The position numbers were made by a program, and so were the translations under genes. A DNA stretch of 64,000 nucleotides from Schistocerca nitens. Taxonomy: Eukaryota > Arthropoda > Insecta > Orthoptera > Acrididae. Below are positions 12,250-22,494 of this stretch, in pieces (position 1 is the first letter of the stretch; the number at the start of each line of letters is the position of its first letter). The notes under the pieces were generated by a model, which did not search any database, was not told the DNA's origin, and saw only the letters and a list, made by a program, of their open reading frames with translations. The stretch covers positions 703,667,389-703,731,388 of the forward strand of contig NC_064616.1 in the NCBI RefSeq assembly GCF_023898315.1. Reading direction: 5' to 3'.

Positions 12250-12440
12250 GCTGTGGCCGAGCGGTCCTAGGCGCTTCAGTCCGGAACGGTGCTGCTGCTA
12301 CGGCCGCAGGTTCGAATCCTGCCTCGGGCGTGGATGTGGGTGATGTCCTTAGGTTAGTTAGGTTTAAGTAGTTCTAAGTCTAGGGGACTGATGACCTCAG
12401 ATGTTAAGTCCCATAGTGCTCAAAGCCATTTGAACCATTT
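12250..12440 (+). mobile_element. tRNA-derived SINE with perfect flanks
   Basis: The head GCTGTGGCCGAGCGG, B-box GGTTCGAATCC and shared body end in CCATTTGAACCATTT. Target-site duplications TGTAATTGTGCA (12238-12249) and TGTAACTGTGCA (12441-12452) differ at one base, so insertion is relatively recent. Confidence 0.92.
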
Positions 12441-12452
12441 TGTAACTGTGCA

Positions 12453-13004
12453 CTACGTCTAGTCACCGTCGCGTGCGGCATAAGGAACTTATGTGTTATA
12501 ATTCTCTTAGGATAAGATGTCGATTCCGCAGTTTCTATTAAAAGAGTATTAATTAGGATGGAGAAAGTGGCACTGAAACACAACTTTGTTTCTCGGAATA
12601 TTTATGCTTCTGAAAATGCTGTAAGATCCATTTCCGAACACCATACGTAGAAGAGAATCGAGCAGGTCAGAACTGTGTACAAAATTAGTAAGAACGGTAG
12701 ATCAGCTCCCGCCTACACAGAGGTGACTGCGCGGAAAAAGTTAAGCATCTTTTCTCTTTTTTTTTACTTTTTTAAATAGAATCTATGTAACTTACACACA
12801 TTAGTTATCAGTCTAAATAAAGGCATAGAAGTACTTTCGGTGACTCAAACGGTAACTCGAAAGGTGCAACTTCATTAACGCTGCTATGTAACAGCATGGT
12901 TACGCGAAAATAGAACGACGTCTGACATAGAGGGTGATTCAGCTACCTCCATCGCTGTCTTTCTATGCAACCTGCAATGTTATATCTGGCCTTCATAAAC
13001 CACA
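12453..13004. other. No recognisable feature
   Basis: AT-rich sequence with no long ORF, no element ends and no tRNA-like boxes that I can see. Confidence 0.4.
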
Positions 13005-14378
13005 CGCGAGATTTTCATATTCTCTAGCTCGATACACGCAAACTATTAGTTTTGTATCCCGCCTGGATCGGCGGTGCGTGGGTCTGCTCCTGTGAACTGC
13101 TTCTGTAATATAGGCCGAAAGTGAAGGAAGCGAGTAAGAGCAGAAGAGGTGAAGCACTTCGGTACTGCTTGTAACTTTAACACTTTTAATAGAGTTAAAA
13201 ACACAATTAAATATGAAATGCATACATAACTTTGGCTAGGATGAGCGCGTAGGTGTGAAGCCGTAGTACATGTCTAACCCTGTGAAGTTAGGATGACTCT
13301 TCTGTATAATCTCAAAACTAACAAATACTCTCTGCTGTCCAAACTTTAACTGAACGTAAGTAATATAAAGTCTCAATAGCAAGCTAGCCCACTCACTAGT
13401 ATAAGCGATATTTCCAGGTTGTCTGCTCTTGCTGAAATCGGCAGAAATCAAGACGGCACTCCCTGAGCTCCACAGCGTCGGCCAGAGGGCACTGCGGTCG
13501 GCGTAGTTAGTCTTCTCTCGTAGTGCCCTTACGAGGGCGTGCACCTACGTTGTGGCATCGTAACTATCGACGCCACAATTAGTCATACAGAAAATGTGAA
13601 CAGGACCTTTTTGTAGGAAATTTACTGTACTTAAATTTTGTACAGGGATACGATTTCGCTTGCGGCCACGGTTTCCGAGTTATTCAAGAGAAACGTACGA
13701 AAGTGACCTTCAAACGCACCTCCATCCCCACACACATCCATCACCAATCATAATTTCTAGTACGTTGTTCGTGATACTCCCTCCTACCACTGTAGAAATA
13801 TTTCGGACTGTACGAACTATTCCCGATATTTGCAACTTTTGGTCTCTATTGATAGGGCTACTACGCCTCCGTCATCGTCGGCTATTTCGTTAACATTATT
13901 AATTTAATCATGCCCGTGAGGTTAATGGAAGAAAAACGACTTTTGTAAACGTTACACTAAAACTAATTGGGTTGACAATTCGCTCTAAACGTATCCTTAC
14001 AAGCACAGTAGTTTCGTAGTCAGCAGTAAGGGCTCGACTAAGACGGTGGCGTAAGAAGGCCAGTCGATGAAGTCCAAAAAAGGCAGAAAGGGGAAATAAT
14101 CCGTGTAGTCGCTAATTTTTGTACAGTGGTATAAGGGCGTGCCATGAACAACATACAAGAAATCGTGACCGGTGGGGGCTGATTGTGGGAGTGGGGATGC
14201 GTTTGAAGGTTACTTTTTACGTTATCCTCGAATAAATCGAAAACCGTGGCCTCTAGCGAAAACGTATCCCAGTACAAAATTTGACAAAAATAAATTTTCT
14301 ACATAAAGGGCCTGTTGTTATTTCTGTAAGACTAATAGTTTGCGTGAAGTGAGCGAGAGAATATGAAAATCTCGCTGC
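13005..14378. repeat. Inverted-repeat element, left arm interrupted
   Basis: 13586-13893 and 14036-14325 are imperfect inverted copies: the sequence around ACGATTTCGCTTGCGGCCAC at the left pairs with the reverse complement of GTGGCCTCTAGCGAAAACGT at the right, with matching blocks along about 290 bp. The right arm continues into 14326-14378 (AATAGTTTGCGTG, AGAATATGAAAATCTCG), whose inverted partner sits at 13005-13053. The left arm is therefore split by about 530 bp of foreign sequence (13054-13585). The spacer is about 140 bp. No transposase is seen. This fits a foldback or non-autonomous terminal-inverted-repeat element. Confidence 0.65.
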
Positions 14379-14460
14379 TGAATAACCTTGCACTAATGAG
14401 CCCAGGCCGCTATTACGAAAATTTCTGCTCTGCCAGTTCAATCATATCTTGGAGATTATA

Positions 14461-15862
14461 CACTCCTGGAAATGGAAAAAAGAACACATTGACACCGGTG
14501 TGTCAGACCCACCATACTTGCTCCGGACACTGCGAGAGGGCTGTACAAGCAATGATCACACGCACGGCACAGCGGACACACCAGGAACCGCGGTGTTGGC
14601 CGTCGAATGGCGCTAGCTGCGCAGCATTTGTGCACCGCCGCCGTCAGTGTCAGCCAGTTTGCCGTGGCATACGGAGCTCCATCGCAGTCTTTAACACTGG
14701 TAGCATGCCGCGACAGCGTGGACGTGAACCGTATGTGCTGTTGACGGACTTTGAGCGAGGGCGTATAGTGGGCATGCGGGAGGCCGGGTGGACGTACCGC
14801 CGAATTGCTCAACAAGTGGGGCGTGAGGTCTCCACAGTGGTCGGCGGAAGTTGCACGTGCCCGTCGACCTGGGACCGGACCGCAGCGACGCACGGATGCA
14901 CGCCAAGACCGTAGGATCCTACGCAGTGCCGTAGGGGACCGCACCGCCACTTCCCAGCAAATTAGGGACACTGTTGCTCCTGGGGTATCGGCGAGGACCA
15001 TTCGCAACCGTCTCCATGAAGCTGGGCTACGGTCCCGCACACCGTTAGGCCGTCTTCCGCTCACGTCCCAACATCGTGCAGCCCGCCTCCAGTGGTGTCG
15101 CGACAGGCGTGAATGGAGGGACGAATGGAGACGTGTCGTCTTCAGCGATGAGAGTCGCTTCTGCCTTGGTGCCAATGATGGTCGTATGCGTGTTTGGCGC
15201 CGTGCAGGTGAGTGCCACAATCAGGACTGCATACGACCGAGGCACACAGGGCCAACACCCGGCATCATGGTGTGGGGAGCGATCTCCTACACTGGCCGTA
15301 CACCACTGGTGATCGTCGAGGGGACACTGAATAGTGCACGGTACATCCAAACCGTCATCGAACCCATCGTTCTACCATTCCTAGACCGGCAAGGGAACTT
15401 GCTGTTCCAACAGGACAATGCACGTCCGCATGTATCCCGTGCCGCCCAACGTGCTCTAGAAGGTGTAAGTCAACTACCCTGGCCAGCAAGATCTCCGGAT
15501 CTGTCCCCCATTGAGCATGTTTGGGACTGGATGAAGCGTCGTCTCACGCGGTCTGCACGTCCAGCACGAACGCTGGTCCAACTGAGGCGCCAGGTGGAAA
15601 TGGCATGGCAAGCCGTTCCACAGGACTACATCCAGCATCTCTACGATCGTCTCCATGGGAGAATAGCAGCCTGCATTGCTGCGAAAGGTGGATATACACT
15701 GTACTAGTGCCGACATTGTGCATGCTCTGTTGCCTGTGTCTGTGTGCCTGTGGTTCTGTCAGTGTGATCATGTGATGTATCTGACCCCAGGAATGTGTCA
15801 ATAAAGTTCCCCCTTCCTGGGACAATGAATTCACGGTGTTCTTATTTCAATTTCCAGGAGTG
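14461..15862 (+). mobile_element. Tc1-like transposon, copy 1
   Basis: The ends are imperfect inverted repeats beginning CACTCCTGGAAAT and ending ATTTCCAGGAGTG, with about 27 bp of symmetry (GAAAaAAGAACAC inside). TA flanks both sides (14459-14460, 15863-15864), the standard Tc1/mariner target. It is 1402 bp, 20 bp shorter than copies 2 and 3, because of one deletion inside the transposase gene. Sequence agreement with the other three copies is very high by eye, which suggests a recent burst. Confidence 0.95.
14705..15707 (+). pseudogene. Tc1-like transposase, frameshifted by a 20-bp deletion
   Basis: The start ATG corresponds to the MPRQRGREPYV start used in the intact copies. The N-terminal helix-turn-helix part (LTDFERGRIVGMREAGWTYR) is in frame until about 14837. 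There a 20-bp segment flanked by CAGT in the intact copies has been lost, probably through a CAGT-CAGT misalignment. The rest follows in another frame: VVFSDESRFCLG (first Asp), FQQDNARPHVS (second Asp) and SPDLSPIEHVWDWMKRR (Glu), to a stop at 15707. The total is 1003 bp against 1023 bp for the intact gene, matching the 20-bp loss. Confidence 0.92.
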
Positions 15863-15929
15863 TATAAATGAGTGGTGTCTGTTCTTCCGGACAGGTCCAA
15901 AAGAATAGACACCATGCGTAATCCGCAAC

Positions 15930-16122
15930 TATGGTTCATATTATGTAAATTGAAGAAGGAAGGGCCGAAAGAGGAAGGGAAAGGGAAGGAACTACTTATG
16001 TCAGCTGCATCGGCACTTCACGCGGAATCACCGGCGGAGAGTGAAACTGTGTACCAGATCAGGATTCGAACTTGAGATTTCCTGCTTACCAGCAGTTGAG
16101 TTAACCACTACGTTACCCAGAC
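15930..16122 (-). mobile_element. tRNA-like SINE, diverged
   Basis: On the minus strand, GTAACGTAGTGGTTAACTCA resembles an A-box region and AAGTTCGAATCC near 16055-16070 a B-box, about 45 bp apart as in a tRNA. The rest lacks the shared SINE body, so this is another family or a heavily truncated copy. It is not a folded tRNA gene: no matching acceptor stem is seen. Confidence 0.5.
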
Positions 16123-16309
16123 AAATTATTTTTCATCATTGCGCGCACTATCTCGGCATGGCTACTGTCCGACCTACCTTCCCAAATAACGCCCCCTATC
16201 GTCAGCCCCCGCCCATGTCCTCCATCCTTGCTGCTTTCAGATTCCCGCAGGAGGCCGAACGTAATTGGCATCCGCACTGAAGATGGCGGATTCATTGCCC
16301 ATCGAGGCG

Positions 16310-17743
16310 AACAAGGACAGACACCACCCTTCTGACAGCCGTGTACCGCAAGTCTCTAGAGGAACCGAAGGTTCCAAATGATTGGAAAAGAGCACAGGTA
16401 GTCCCAGTCTTCAAGAAGGGCCGTCGAGCAGATGCGCAAAACTGTAGACCTATATCTCTGACGTCGATCTGTTGTAGAATTTTAGAACATGTTTTTTGCT
16501 CGAGTATCATGTAGTTTTTGGAAACCCAGAATCTACTCTGTAGGAATCAACATGGATTCCGGAAACAGAGATCGTGTGAGACTCAACTCGCTTTATTTGT
16601 TCATGAGACCCAGAAAATATTAGATACAGGCTCCCAGGTAGATGCTATTTTCCTTGACTTCCGGAAGGCGTTCGATACAGTTCCGCACTGTCGCCTGATA
16701 AACAAAGTAAGAGCCTACGGAATATCAGACCAGCTGTGTGGCTGGATTGAAGAGTTTTTAGCAAACAGAACACGGCGTGTTGTTATCAATGGAGAGACGT
16801 CTACAGACGTTAAAGTAACCTCTGGCGTGCCACAGGGGAGTGTTATGGGACCATTGCTTTTCACAATATATATAAATGACCTAGTAGATAGTGTCGGAAG
16901 TTCCATGCGGCTTTTCTCGGATGATGCTGTAGTATACAGAGAAGTTGCAGCATTAGAAAATTGTAGCGAAGTGCAGGAAGATCTGCAGCGGATAGGCACT
17001 TGGTGCAGGGAGTGGCAACTGACCCTCAACATAGACAAATGTAATGTATTGCGAATACATAGAAAGAAGACCCTTTATTGTATGATTATATGATAGAGGA
17101 ACAAACACTGGTAGCAGTTACTTCTGTAAAATATCTGGGAGTATGCGTGCGGAACGATTTGAAGTGGAATGATCATATAAAATTAATTGTTGGTAAGACG
17201 GGTACCAGGTTGAAATTCATTGGGAGAGTCCTTAGAAAATGTAGTCCATCAACAAAGGAGGTGGCTTTCAAAACACTCATTCGACATATACTTGAGTATT
17301 GCTCAACAGTGTGGGATCCGTACCAGATCGGGTTGACGGAGGAGATAGAGAAGATCCAAAGAAGAGCGGCGCGTTTCGTCACAGGGTTATTTGGTAACCG
17401 TGATAGCGTTACGGAGATGTTTAGCAAACTCAAGTGGCAGACTCTGCAAGAGAGGCGCTCTGCATCGCGGTGTAGCTTGCTCGCCAGGTTTCGAGAGGGT
17501 GCGTTTCTGGATGAGGTATCGAATATATTGCTTCCCCCTACTTATACCTCCCGAGGTGATCACGAATGTAAAATTAGAGAGATTCGAGCGCGCACGGAGG
17601 CTTTCAGACAGTCGTTCTTCCCGCGAACTGTACGCGACTGGAACGGAAAAGGGAGGTAATGACAGTGGCACGTAAAGTGCCCTCCTCCACACACCGTTGG
17701 GTGGCTTGCGGAGTATAAATGTAGATGTAGATGTAGATGTAGA
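16310..17743 (+). mobile_element. CR1-like LINE, 5'-truncated, TAGATG tail
   Basis: The fragment starts inside the RT (VPNDWKRAQVVPVFKKG at about 16370-16420) and runs to the 3' end, which carries a short tandem tail of TAGATG units (about 17720-17743) in place of poly-A. Frame 16518-17093 holds NQHGFRKQRSCETQLALF, AIFLDFRKAFDTVPH, SGVPQGSVMGPLLF and LFSDDAVVY; the catalytic box reads F-S-D-D where F-A-D-D is usual. A single missing base near 17080 shifts coding to 17078-17659, the C-terminal region (ILEYCSTVWDPYQ, RRAARFVTG). No endonuclease remains. A second fragment of this family is at 23350-24185. Confidence 0.88.
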
Positions 17744-18382
17744 TTCATATAACTGATTCGGCTCGACGGGCAATGAATCCAGCAACTTAAGTGCGGATGT
17801 ACAATTACGTTGGGCCTCCTGTGGGAATCTTTTCTCCCCCTCCGCCCCCCCCCCCTCCACCGTCAATTGAACTAATAGCTTGGAGAGGAATCGTTTGTGT
17901 ACTGCAAGACTTTAAGCGGCGTGGTAAAGCCACACTGTCGCATTCACCTAATACTGTAGAAACAATGCTATCGGATAATAATTTTTCCCAAATGATCTTC
18001 CTGTTTCTATAGTTAGGAGGCTAATATTGTGCATAGTGCCCCTATACATTATATATCTAAGCAGTGTGTCAAACAGAAGCTCGTGTCGGATCATTCACGA
18101 TTCTAATAATTCCTTGGAAAGCCTTTTAAATATTCCGAAACGTTTTTTTCTGATGGGCCCGCTGCAACATCAAATCGGTGAATGACACAGTACACATCTT
18201 TCAAGTTTCACGTGCACAATGATTTTATTAACTCGTTATTTATGCACGATGAGTCCCGCTTTGGCTGGAATATCATTTTCCAAAGATAGGGTAATATTAA
18301 ATAAAGTAAAACTTTTTGTATAATGTTATAGTTGTTTCTATTGATGGTTTACGTATATGACGGCAATTATTTGTAAAAAAAA
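17744..18382. other. No recognisable gene
   Basis: A C-rich run near 17837-17860 (CCCCCTCCGCCCCCCCCCCT) and otherwise AT-rich sequence. No element end, ORF or RNA gene is recognised. Confidence 0.4.
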
Positions 18383-18473
18383 TTGGAAATTTGTAGTAAG
18401 GTCTTATGGGACCAAACTGCTGAGGTCATCGGTATCTAAGCTTACACACCACTTAACTTAAATTAACTTATGC

Positions 18474-19517
18474 TACTCTCTTTCAAATTCTGAAGGTGGC
18501 AGGGGTAAAATACAGGGAGCGAAAGGCTATTTACAATTTGTACAGAAACCAGATGGGAGTTATAAGAGTCGAGGGGCATGAAAGGGAAACAGTGGTTGGG
18601 AAAGGAGTGAGACAGGGTTGTAGCCTCTCCCCGATGTTATTCAATCTGTATATTGAGCAAGCAGTAAAGGAAACAAAAGAAAAATTCGGAGTAGGTATTA
18701 AAATTCATGGAGAAGAAGTAAGAACTTTGAGGTACGCCGATGACATTGTAATTCTGTCAGAGACAGCAAAGGACTTGGAAGAGCAGTTGAACGGAATGGA
18801 CAGTGTCTTGAAAGGAGTATATAAGATGAACATCAACAAAAGCAAAACGAGGATAATGGAATGTAGTCAAATTAAATCGGGCGATTCTGAGGGGATTAGA
18901 TTAGGAAATGAGACACTTAAAGTAGTAAAGGAGTTTTGCTATTTAGGGAGTAAAATAACTGATGATGGTCGAAGTAGAGAGGATATAAAATGTAGACTGG
19001 CAATGGCAAGGAAATTGTTTCTGAAGAAGAGTAATTTGTTAACATCGAGTATAGATTTAAGTGTCATGAAGTCGTTTCTGAAAGTATTTGTGTGGAGTGT
19101 AGCCATGTATGGAAGTGAAACATTGACGATAACCAGTTTGGACAAGAAGAGAATAGAAGCTTTCGAAATGTGGTGCTACAGAAGAATGCTGAAGATAAGG
19201 TGGGTAGATCACGTAACTAATGAGGAGGTATTGAATAGGATTGGGGAGAAGAGAAGTTTGTGGCACAACTTGACTAGAAGAAGGGATCAGTTGGTAGGAC
19301 ATGTTTTGAGGCATCAAGGGATCACAAATTTAGCATTGGAGGGCAGCGTGAAGGTTAAAAATCGTAGAGGGAGACCAAGAGATCAATACACTAAGCAGAT
19401 TCAGAAGGATGTAGGTTGCAGTAGGTACTGGGAGATGAAGAAGCTTGCACAGGGTAGAGTAGCATGGAGAGCTGCATCAAACCAGTCTCAGGACTGAAGA
19501 CCACAACAACAACAACA
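18474..19517 (+). mobile_element. RTE-type LINE, 3' fragment inserted in a SINE
   Basis: The first bases (TACTCTCTTTCAAATTCTGA) match the same family's RT region seen at 6922-8043. The fragment ends just after the stop with GACTGAAGACCACAACAACA, a CAA-repeat tail typical of RTE-type elements. Insertion into the SINE left at most a few bases of duplication. The overlap with the other fragment is about 70 bp with several differences, so they are separate copies. Confidence 0.88.
18496..19497 (+). pseudogene. RTE-type RT, C-terminal half, frame open
   Basis: A 333-codon open frame that begins mid-protein: the annotated ATG is only the first Met left after truncation. It holds VGKGVRQGCSLSPMLFNLYI (RT fingers/palm), LRYADDIVILSE with the Y-A-D-D catalytic box at about residue 80, and the C-terminal region MYGSETLTI and CYRRMLKIRWVDHVTNEEVL. 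There are no stops or shifts over 1 kb, so the insertion is young or little time has passed. It lacks the endonuclease and the first half of RT and cannot act alone. Confidence 0.88.
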
Positions 19518-19612
19518 AGGACAACACACACATACACATGCCCGAGGGAGGACTCGAACCTCCGACGGGAGGAGCCGCGCGAAACGTGACTGGACGCCCT
19601 AGACCTAAAACC

Positions 19613-19989
19613 TGTACCAAATAATAACCAACATAGATAATGGCCATCCAACATATACCACTACATGTAAAATATACAAAAAAGGCTACCATCATTAATG
19701 TTGGCAGGATCACTTGAGAATGGTATAATAGCCGAAGAGGGACTCATCACGTATAAATAACAAATTAGTGAAGTCGCTGTGCAACAGAAACTTTAGAAAT
19801 GTATACTATTTCTCTCACACGTCTTCGTCAAAGGTGAATTTATCGCTATTGCTTTCAGTATCTTTTGAATACTCGACCTCTGTAAATGTCTACATCACAC
19901 TTCCAGTAAGATCTTCAGCTGCTGTTTCATTAAATGAGGTTTGTGAATATCTTCTTGGAAGAGCAAACTTGGTTCAGGAAGGGTACGTT
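19613..19989. other. No recognisable feature
   Basis: AT-rich sequence between the split SINE and the older RTE-type LINE. It may include decayed 5' parts of that LINE. Confidence 0.35.
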
Positions 19990-20535
19990 CTGTTCAGACA
20001 AGACATTTGTCATCACACATGTAATTGAAAAGCATGTATAAATCAATAGAGTGACACATGCGCTGTTTATTGACTACGTTAAAGCCTTTAACATTGTAGG
20101 TATGAGAAATATTAGACCAGAAAGGGCATACCATACAACTTATTAAGAGTAAGCCAAGAAATGTGCCAAGACTCCACAATTTCCATTGCCAGAAAAGAGA
20201 ACGTTATAGTAACAACAAATTTAGGCTAATAACAACGATACGGTTTGTCTCCGAGCTTTTTAATATATATGTTGATGATATCTTGAGACAATAGTAAAAC
20301 AAAATAGCTTTACGTACTTAACTTTAACCAACGAAATAGTCTAACGACAACACTCTTTGCTGATGACCAACATCTTATAGCTGACAGCGAGGACGGCCTT
20401 CAAAAAGTCTTTCATAAATGAAATACTGGATAGCTGTCAGTAGCCATAACTTAACAATCCCTATCTAAAAAAGTCAGGGGTTTTACATGCCAAGACCTGG
20501 CCCCAAACAGAATTGAAATAAATGACAAGAAAATA

Positions 20536-21957
20536 CACTCCTGGAAATTGAAATAAGAACACCGTGAATTCATTGTCCCAGGAAGGGGAAACTTTATTGA
20601 CACATTCCTGGGGTCAGATACATCACATGATCACACTGACAGAACCACAGGCACATAGACACAGGCAACAGAGCATGCACAATGTCGGCACTAGTACAGT
20701 GTATATCCACCTTTCGCAGCAATGCAGGCTGCTATTCTCCCATGGAGACGATCGTAGAGATGCTGGATGTAGTCCTGTGGAACGGCTTGCCATTCCATTT
20801 CCACCTGGCGCCTCAGTTGGACCAGCGTTCGTGCTGGACGTGCAGACCGCGTGAGACGACGCTTCATCCAGTCCCAAACATGCTCAATGGGGGACAGATC
20901 CGGAGATCTTGCTGGCCAGGGTAGTTGACTTACACCTTCTAGAGCACGTTGGGTGGCACGGGATACATGCGGACGTGCATTGTCCTGTTGGAACAGCAAG
21001 TTCCCTTGCCGGTCTAGGAATGGTAGAACGATGGGTTCGATGACGGTTTGGATGTACCGTGCACTATTCAGTGTCCCCTCGACGATCACCAGTGGTGTAC
21101 GGCCAGTGTAGGAGATCGCTCCCCACACCATGATGCCGGGTGTTGGCCCTGTGTGCCTCGGTCGTATGCAGTCCTGATTGTGGCGCTCACCTGCACGGCG
21201 CCAAACACGCATACGACCATCATTGGCACCAAGGCAGAAGCGACTCTCATCGCTGAAGACGACACGTCTCCATTCGTCCCTCCATTCACGCCTGTCGCGA
21301 CACCACTGGAGGCGGGCTGCACGATGTTGGGGCGTGAGCGGAAGACGGCCTAACGGTGTGCGGGACCGTAGCCCAGCTTCATGGAGACGGTTGCGAATGG
21401 TCCTCGCCGATACCCCAGGAGCAACAGTGTCCCTAATTTGCTGGGAAGTGGCGGTGCGGTCCCCTACGGCACTGCGTAGGATCCTACGGTCTTGGCGTGC
21501 ATCCGTGCGTCGCTGCGGTCCGATCCCAGGTCGACGGGCACGTGCACCTTCCGCCGACCACTGGCGACAACATCGATGTACTGTGGAGACTTCACGCCCC
21601 ACGTGTTGAGCAATTCGGCGGTACGTCCACCCGGCCTCCCGCATGCCCACTATACGCCCTCGCTCAAAGTCCGTCAACTGCACATACGGTTCACGTCCAC
21701 GCTGTCGCGGCATGCTACCAGTGTTAAAGACTGCGATGGAGCTCCGTATGCCACGGCAAACTGGCTGACACTGACGGCGGCGGTGCACAAATGCTGCGCA
21801 GCTAGCGCCATTCGACGGCCAACACCGCGGTTCCTGGTGTGTCCGCTGTGCCGTGCGTGTGATCATTGCTTGTACAGACCTCTCGCAGTGTCCGGAGCAA
21901 GTATGGTGGGTCTGACACACCGGTGTCAATGTGTTCTTTTTTCCATTTCCAGGAGTG
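20536..21957 (-). mobile_element. Tc1-like transposon, copy 2, apparently complete
   Basis: 1422 bp, bounded by CACTCCTGGAAATTGAAATA at the left and the imperfect inverse GGAAATGGAAAAAAGAACAC at the right. TA flanks both sides (20534-20535, 21958-21959). The transposase lies on the minus strand with an unbroken frame. It is inserted in a decayed RTE-type LINE. Confidence 0.95.
20691..21713 (-). CDS. Tc1-like transposase, full length
   Basis: 340 residues from MPRQRGREPYV; I chose this ATG because upstream codons run through the terminal repeat and this start is shared by all copies. An N-terminal helix-turn-helix pair (about residues 8-110; FERGRIVGMREAGWTYRRIA, then SQQIRDTVAPGVSARTIRNR) would bind the terminal repeats. 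The catalytic region holds VVFSDESRFCLG (Asp), LFQQDNARPHVS (Asp) and SPDLSPIEHVWDW (Glu). I count 32 residues between the second Asp and the Glu, not the 34 usual for Tc1, because the RALEGVSQLPWPA stretch is two residues short. It would cut and paste the element at TA. The frame is intact; activity is unknown. No intron is seen. Confidence 0.93.
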   Translation of the reverse strand: MPRQRGREPYVQLTDFERGRIVGMREAGWTYRRIAQHVGREVSTVHRCCRQWSAEGARARRPGIGPQRRTDARQDRRILRSAVGDRTATSQQIRDTVAPGVSARTIRNRLHEAGLRSRTPLGRLPLTPQHRAARLQWCRDRREWRDEWRRVVFSDESRFCLGANDGRMRVWRRAGERHNQDCIRPRHTGPTPGIMVWGAISYTGRTPLVIVEGTLNSARYIQTVIEPIVLPFLDRQGNLLFQQDNARPHVSRATQRALEGVSQLPWPARSPDLSPIEHVWDWMKRRLTRSARPARTLVQLRRQVEMEWQAVPQDYIQHLYDRLHGRIAACIAAKGGYTLY

Positions 21958-22494
21958 TAGAAAGAGTGAATTAGCTTCGTGGCAAATACCATCTCATTCA
22001 CAAAGCAAAAACAAACGTACCTAAAGAAATTCAAAGATTCTGCTATATTAGTGAATAAAATGCTGAGAAAATACAAGTCTTAAAGTTCTGCAAAACTATA
22101 TGTTATGGCATTGAGACTTGGACAGTAAGAGGTGAAAATGAACGAAGACTATAAACTGCGGAAATGAGGCTTTTGAGAAGAGCAGCTGGCTGTAGACTAT
22201 ATGATATTCTAAGGAATACAACAAGCAGACAAAAAACTAGCATAAATGGTCAAATCAAGGAGTACAGAAATATATGAAGAGATCAGAATAAATGAAAGTC
22301 GGATGTATAAGATAACAAAGAATTATCGACCTATACGGAAAAGGTCAATCAGCAAACCAAGAGAGATATGGACAGATCAAATAGAAACTAACCACAGACA
22401 GCAGATGCACTGAGCAACAAGGCGTAGCAGGCAAATTAGTAACACTTCAAGGACGAATGAAGAAGAAAAAGAAGAAGAAGAAGAAGAAGAAGAT

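Larger units (their letters stand above)
18383..19612 (-). mobile_element. Second SINE type, split by an RTE insertion
   Basis: 18383-18475 holds the tail half of a minus-strand SINE (TCTTATGGGACCAAACTGCT, then the TTAACTTAAATTAACTTATG block). 19517-19612 holds its tRNA-like half (ACACATGCCCGAGGGAGGAC and the B-box complement GGACTCGAACCTCC). The two halves join at GCTA / AGGACAACAC, where the family normally reads straight through. The 1043 bp between them are the RTE fragment. The head is cut short at 19612. Confidence 0.75.
19990..22494 (+). mobile_element. Old RTE-type LINE, interrupted by Tc1 copy 2, GAA tail
   Basis: Scattered plus-strand blocks match RTE-type RT: HALFIDYVKAFNIV (about 20056-20097), ELFNIYVDDIL (about 20250-20285), DGLQKVFHK after a degraded active-site box (about 20395), and downstream of the Tc1 the GIETWTVRGENERRL and TAEMRLLRRAAG blocks (about 22110-22190). 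It ends in a GAA repeat (about 22460-22494). Stops and shifts are frequent. Tc1 copy 2 splits it at 20536-21957. It is a different and much older family than the RTE fragment at 18474. Confidence 0.75.

Noticed and set aside
17718..17745. The TAGATG units, and CATCTA units at 23350, as microsatellites or a CRISPR-like array
   Set aside because: They are the normal 3' tails of the CR1-like LINE; there are no spacers and units are 6 bp.
6922..19517. A single RTE element split by a 10-kb inversion
   Set aside because: The fragments overlap by about 70 bp with several base differences, so two independent copies are simpler.
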